Shown: positions 60,497 to 64,000 of the stretch, piece by piece
Position numbering within the stretch: position 1 is the stretch's first letter
How the letters are laid out: the number at the start of each line of letters is the position of its first letter
Assembly (NCBI GenBank): GCA_964555645.1
Contig: CAZKTA010000001.1
Span: 248,001-312,000, forward strand
Direction of reading: 5' to 3'
DNA length: 64,000 bases
Origin: DTLC01 sp964555645
Lineage (GTDB): Bacteria; Verrucomicrobiota; Verrucomicrobiia; Limisphaerales; DTLC01
The notes under the pieces: generated by a model
Database searches by the model: none
What the model was told of the DNA's origin: nothing
The model's input: the letters and a program-made list of their open reading frames with translations, nothing else
Made by a program: the position numbers and the translations under genes

Positions 60497-61909
60497 GTGG
60501 AAAAGCGAACGATAAAGTTTGTTGTTGAGGCGTGTGGTGGTGAGCTTGTGTGGGGGACGGCTGACACGGTTTATAACCGTGTGTGTACCGACTCACGCCA
60601 AGTACGTGCTGGCGACCTGTTTTTTGCGATCAAGGGTGAACATTTTGACGGGCATGACTTCGTAAAGGAAGCTACACGACGCGGCGCGGTGGGGGCGGTA
60701 GTCAACCGCCAATTTACACGGGACGGTTTACGTAAAAATTGTGCGCTTGTCGTAGTTGACGATACGCGAAATGCACTTGGTCAATTGGCGGCAAAGCACC
60801 GTGCTGATCTTGATGTGATGGCTGTTGCCGTTTGTGGGTCGAACGGCAAAACAACTGTTAAAGAAATGATTGCAGCTGTGCTGCGCCAGCAGTTCAGCAC
60901 ACACTGGAGCCAGGCAAGCTACAACAATGACATAGGCGTACCGCTGACGTTGCTCGGATTAACAGCTGCACACGAGGTGCTTGTAGCGGAGGCTGGCACA
61001 AATCATCCGGGTGAGCTGGCGCCGCTGCTGCGGATGATCCGGCCGCGTTACGGTGTGCTTACCAACATCGGGCGTGAACACATGGAATTTTTTGGTGATC
61101 TGGCGGCAGTTGCCCAAGAAGAAGGTTGGTTGGCAGAGTTGTTGCCCGCAGACGGTTTGTTCGTCATAGACGGTGACGGCGAATGGGCAGACTACTTGCT
61201 CGGACGGACCCGTGCGCGCGTGGTAAAGGTTGGGCTGTCAGACAAAAACAATTGGCGTGCAACTGACATTCAAGTTGATGTACAGGGCGTAAGTTTCAAC
61301 GTGATTGCGCCCAATAAAGATTACTGTGGACAGTATCGGGTCAATTTGCTCGGGCGTCATCAGGCTGTGAATGCTCTGTTTGCGATCGTGGTCGGTGAGG
61401 AACTAGGGCTAGGCCGCGCTCTGATCCAGCGCGGCCTGGCCGAATGCAAACCGGCGCCGATGCGTCTCGAGCTGTCAGAACGACGGGGCATTTGGATTCT
61501 GAACGATTCATACAACGCAAACGCAGAATCTATGGCTGCCGCGTTGCGTACATTGGCTGAACTGCCGTGCGCAGGCAGGCGCGTGGCTGTTTTGGGTGAC
61601 ATGGCTGAGCAGGGTGATTACAGTCTGGCTGTGCATGCTGAGGTCGGTCGGCTTGCAGCCAAACTTGGCATTGGCCAATTGTTTGCCATAGGCAAAATGT
61701 CGGCTGTCACAGCACGGGCCGCACGTGAAGCCGGACTGGCTCGCGTGATGGATTTTGCTGATCTCGAGACCGCAGCCTGTGCGGTGCGAAAATTCGTTAA
61801 ACCGGGCGACCTGGTGCTTTTGAAGGCGTCGCGTGCAGCCAGATTCGAGCGGTTGGCTGAGGCACTCTATGCTTCGGAATCCAAAAAGGCAGAATGTTGT
61901 TTTATCTGA
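60497..61909 (+). CDS. murF: UDP-N-acetylmuramoyl-tripeptide--D-alanyl-D-alanine ligase
   Basis: 470 residues from GTG 60497. The Mur-ligase core has T-D-S-R-Q-V-R-A-G-D-L-F-F-A, the P-loop G-S-N-G-K-T-T, E-A-G-T-N-H-P-G-E and D-S-Y-N-A-N. It adds D-Ala-D-Ala to the UDP-MurNAc-tripeptide in the cytoplasm. mraY overlaps its end by 16 bases. The usual murE neighbour is not here. Confidence 0.95.
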   Translation: MEKRTIKFVVEACGGELVWGTADTVYNRVCTDSRQVRAGDLFFAIKGEHFDGHDFVKEATRRGAVGAVVNRQFTRDGLRKNCALVVVDDTRNALGQLAAKHRADLDVMAVAVCGSNGKTTVKEMIAAVLRQQFSTHWSQASYNNDIGVPLTLLGLTAAHEVLVAEAGTNHPGELAPLLRMIRPRYGVLTNIGREHMEFFGDLAAVAQEEGWLAELLPADGLFVIDGDGEWADYLLGRTRARVVKVGLSDKNNWRATDIQVDVQGVSFNVIAPNKDYCGQYRVNLLGRHQAVNALFAIVVGEELGLGRALIQRGLAECKPAPMRLELSERRGIWILNDSYNANAESMAAALRTLAELPCAGRRVAVLGDMAEQGDYSLAVHAEVGRLAAKLGIGQLFAIGKMSAVTARAAREAGLARVMDFADLETAACAVRKFVKPGDLVLLKASRAARFERLAEALYASESKKAECCFI

Positions 61910-63039
61910 GCCAGTTTATTTTGGAAGAATGCAAGGGAACAATCTGGGCAGACTGGTTATCGCCGCTGCGATTGTTCCGTTACATTACGGTGCGCAGCGC
62001 AGGTGCGGCTATAACTGCGCTTGTGCTCAGTTGGTGGCTCGGCCCGAAAATGATTGCGTGGCTGAAATATCACTTCGGCCAGAATTACCTCGACCGCGCG
62101 GAGGCTCAGGGGGATTTAAAGCGGCCAACCACGGCAAAGCTCGGCACGCCGACCATGGGCGGGTTGCTGATCATTTTGACGTTGAATTTTTCAACCTTGG
62201 TTTGGGCGCAATGGAACACGCTGGTGCAACTTACACTGTTGTCAGTGGTTGTTTTGACCGGGTTGGGGTTTTACGACGATTACCAGAAGGTCGTTCGGGC
62301 AAACCCGAGCGGTGTAACTACCCTGGTCAAACTCAGCGTGCAAACTCTGCTGGCGCTGTTTATTGGATTGTATCTTTGGCTTGTGCCAGCCACAAGCAAG
62401 CTTGTGGCGGACATTATGGTGCCGTTTTACAAGTACCCGCTTGCGACTGGTGTTGCTGCAATCGGCATCCTAATCACCGTGGTGGCAATTGTGGGCAGTT
62501 CAAACGCAGTGAACCTAACCGATGGATTGGACGGGCTTGCAATCGGATGCACAACAATAGTCGCATTTGCATTTCTTGCGATGACCTACTTGGCAGGGAA
62601 TTTTCGCACCGCAATGTACCTGCAAATTCCATACGTACCAGGGGCGGGCGAGCTTACTGTGTTCTGCGCGGCCATGATCGGAGCTGGCATGGGCTTTTTG
62701 TGGTACAACTGTCATCCGGCGCAGGTGTTTATGGGCGACACCGGTTCACTTCCGCTGGGCGGCGCCCTTGGGATTATTGCGGTGCTGATTCACCAGCCGT
62801 TTGTGCTGCTGATTGCCGGTGGCGTGTTCGTCTTGGAAGCAGTATCGGTCATCATTCAGGTAGGCTACTTCAAATATACCAAGGCACGGTACGGAGTTGG
62901 CAGACGCGTGTTTCTGATGTCGCCGTTACACCATCATTTCGAGAAGAAAAACTGGCACGAATCACAGGTTGTCACACGGTTTTACATCCTGTGCGTGCTG
63001 TTTGTGTTAATTGCACTCAGTACACTCAAGATCAGATGA
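61894..63039 (+). CDS. mraY: Phospho-N-acetylmuramoyl-pentapeptide transferase
   Basis: 381 residues, about ten membrane helices. Signature loops are intact: K-L-G-T-P-T-M-G-G, D-D-Y-Q-K, N-A-V-N-L-T-D-G-L-D-G and the M-S-P-L-H-H-H-F-E-K region. It transfers phospho-MurNAc-pentapeptide to undecaprenyl phosphate (lipid I) at the inner membrane. Start ATG 61894 lies inside murF. Confidence 0.97.
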   Translation: MLFYLSQFILEECKGTIWADWLSPLRLFRYITVRSAGAAITALVLSWWLGPKMIAWLKYHFGQNYLDRAEAQGDLKRPTTAKLGTPTMGGLLIILTLNFSTLVWAQWNTLVQLTLLSVVVLTGLGFYDDYQKVVRANPSGVTTLVKLSVQTLLALFIGLYLWLVPATSKLVADIMVPFYKYPLATGVAAIGILITVVAIVGSSNAVNLTDGLDGLAIGCTTIVAFAFLAMTYLAGNFRTAMYLQIPYVPGAGELTVFCAAMIGAGMGFLWYNCHPAQVFMGDTGSLPLGGALGIIAVLIHQPFVLLIAGGVFVLEAVSVIIQVGYFKYTKARYGVGRRVFLMSPLHHHFEKKNWHESQVVTRFYILCVLFVLIALSTLKIR

Positions 63040-63048
63040 GGCTTGATA

Positions 63049-63267
63049 GTGTCAGTTTTGTGCCGTTGGCGGTACAAACCAGCTTTGGTACGGCTGGGTT
63101 TTGCGGCCGAATTAGCCGGTTACCGACCGCAATTTGTAGTAGTGACATTGACTTTGACGCCAATTAGTATGGCGTCGTTGGCTTTGAACAACAAAATGTT
63201 GGTGTTTGCAAAAGACCAATTTGCGCCGGAGTTTCTTGAGGGGAAACCCCGCCGCAATAGACGTTAA
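63049..63267 (+). CDS. Possible small basic protein after mraY
   Basis: 72 residues from GTG 63049, with GAGG seven bases upstream (63038-63041). The C-terminal half, L-A-L-N-N-K-M-L-V-F-A-K-D-Q-F-A-P-E-F, then R-R-N-R-R, looks protein-like. The first half is less so. No family is recognised. It sits 9 bases after mraY and ~46 bases before the LysM gene, where murD or ftsW is often found. It may be a real small gene or a chance frame. Confidence 0.48.
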   Translation: MSVLCRWRYKPALVRLGFAAELAGYRPQFVVVTLTLTPISMASLALNNKMLVFAKDQFAPEFLEGKPRRNRR

Positions 63268-63313
63268 AAAATCAATTCCTCGAGAAAGAAATTTAACAAC
63301 AAAATCAAGTGTT

Positions 63314-64000
63314 ATGAGTGAACCAAGCTTTAACAATCAGGCGAATCAAACGATCGATCCGCGAAACGAAGGTCGTGCACGGTTGCGTGTGGCAATTTTT
63401 GTTGTGTTGGGACTTCACCTGGCATTGTTGTCAGGCTTACTAATACTCGGCTGCAAACGTGAGGAACCAATTCCGCCAGCTGAGCAACCGACGTACACCG
63501 CGCCGCTGTTTGAACCTACAAATGTGCCCACGATCCAAACATCTGCGCCGCCGGTGGGGCCTACAGTTGTTGAGCCGGTACCGACTGTGCCGACACAACC
63601 TGTGCCTGAGTCAGCACCAAGTCCGACCGAATACACGGTTGAATCGGGCGACACGTTCTACAGCATCGGCAAAAAATTTGGTGTGAGCTATCTTGCCATC
63701 GAGGCGGCAAACCCTGATGTTGACCCGCGCAAACTTAGGCCTGGCCAAAAGATAATAATCCCAGCACAAACAACACCCCATATTTCAACCGGACCAGGTA
63801 CAGCGCCTGCGCCGACGGCTGTTGGTCAGGAAACAATCTATGTCGTTAAGTCAGGTGATACTTTGACTAAGATCGCCAGACAATTCGGCGTGACCGTGAA
63901 TGCAATTAGGCGGGCCAACAACCTCACCACAGACAGGATCAAGGTCGGCGACAAGCTGAAGATACCAGCTCGGGCAACCGAACCTACTGCACCGGCGCCT
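63314..64000 (+). CDS. LysM-domain membrane/lipoprotein-like protein (3' truncated by window edge)
   Basis: 229 residues are visible from ATG 63314 and the frame runs off the right edge. A membrane helix lies at ~25-46 (ending L-I-L-G-C, also a possible lipobox). A Pro/Thr-rich linker (~52-104) follows. LysM domain 1 is ~106-150 (Y-T-V-E-S-G-D-T-F-Y-S-I) and LysM domain 2 is ~175-218 (Y-V-V-K-S-G-D-T-L-T-K-I), both with the usual G-x-K-I/L-x-I-P end. It should bind peptidoglycan in the periplasm. Position after mraY ties it to cell-wall growth. Any catalytic domain would be beyond the window. Confidence 0.88.
   Translation, partial: MSEPSFNNQANQTIDPRNEGRARLRVAIFVVLGLHLALLSGLLILGCKREEPIPPAEQPTYTAPLFEPTNVPTIQTSAPPVGPTVVEPVPTVPTQPVPESAPSPTEYTVESGDTFYSIGKKFGVSYLAIEAANPDVDPRKLRPGQKIIIPAQTTPHISTGPGTAPAPTAVGQETIYVVKSGDTLTKIARQFGVTVNAIRRANNLTTDRIKVGDKLKIPARATEPTAPAP

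Overview
The window is 64 kb of bacterial chromosome, roughly half G+C and densely coding, and most likely from the phylum Verrucomicrobiota. The evidence is a mraZ - small conserved protein - rsmH - ftsL - ftsI - murF - mraY cell-wall cluster, a PEP-CTERM exported protein, a truncated exported protein built from W/R-Y-R-V beta-sandwich repeats common in that phylum, a GH29 fucosidase, and a SecA with the large insertions seen in Verrucomicrobiota and Bacteroidota. Only conserved protein motifs support this; there is no rRNA in the window and I found no tRNA, CRISPR array, prophage or transposase gene.

Layout. 1-6 kb: end of an exported repeat protein, a zinc-ribbon membrane protein overlapping cutA, a DsbD/ScsB-type thiol-disulfide reductase, a phospholipase D/cardiolipin synthase-like enzyme, a SirB1-type protein and a small membrane protein. 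6-22.6 kb is a nitrogen and glutamate block: carA-carB (minus strand), a tandem ACT-domain protein behind a good sigma-54 promoter match, gltB and gltD separated by a MITE-like palindrome, an unusual KaiC-like/PPDK-ATP-grasp fusion protein, and gdhA. 23-33 kb: a MagIII/endonuclease III-like glycosylase with a cysteine-rich insertion, an exported protein, a PilB/GspE ATPase with a TPR-MshEN partner, an S41-protease-like protein lacking its catalytic dyad, an inositol-phosphatase-like enzyme and a Ski2-like helicase. 33-46 kb: galE, trpS, birA, coaX, trpA, a GH29 fucosidase, a UPF0175/DUF3368 toxin-antitoxin pair with a frameshifted toxin, manC, a small monooxygenase-fold protein and secA. 46-54 kb: a PEP-CTERM gene interrupted by an in-frame amber codon, then the complete F1Fo ATP synthase operon atpBEFHAGDC. 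54-64 kb: a RibD-C reductase overlapping queA, then the division and cell-wall cluster from mraZ to mraY, followed by a small ORF and a LysM protein running off the right edge.

How the genes fit together. carAB, gltBD, gdhA and the ACT protein handle glutamine/glutamate nitrogen, and the sigma-54 site suggests nitrogen- or stress-linked control. coaX, birA and trpA supply cofactors and an amino acid. galE, manC and the dcw genes supply sugar nucleotides and peptidoglycan. secA, pilB and the PEP-CTERM and exported repeat proteins belong to envelope traffic.

No single large new multi-gene system is evident. The best candidates for new biology are the KaiC-like/PPDK fusion with a strong hairpin directly ahead of its start, the Cys-rich glycosylase, and the interrupted PEP-CTERM and DUF3368 genes, which may be decaying, recoded or wrongly sequenced. 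Most start codons I examined have no obvious Shine-Dalgarno sequence, so many start choices rest on homology.
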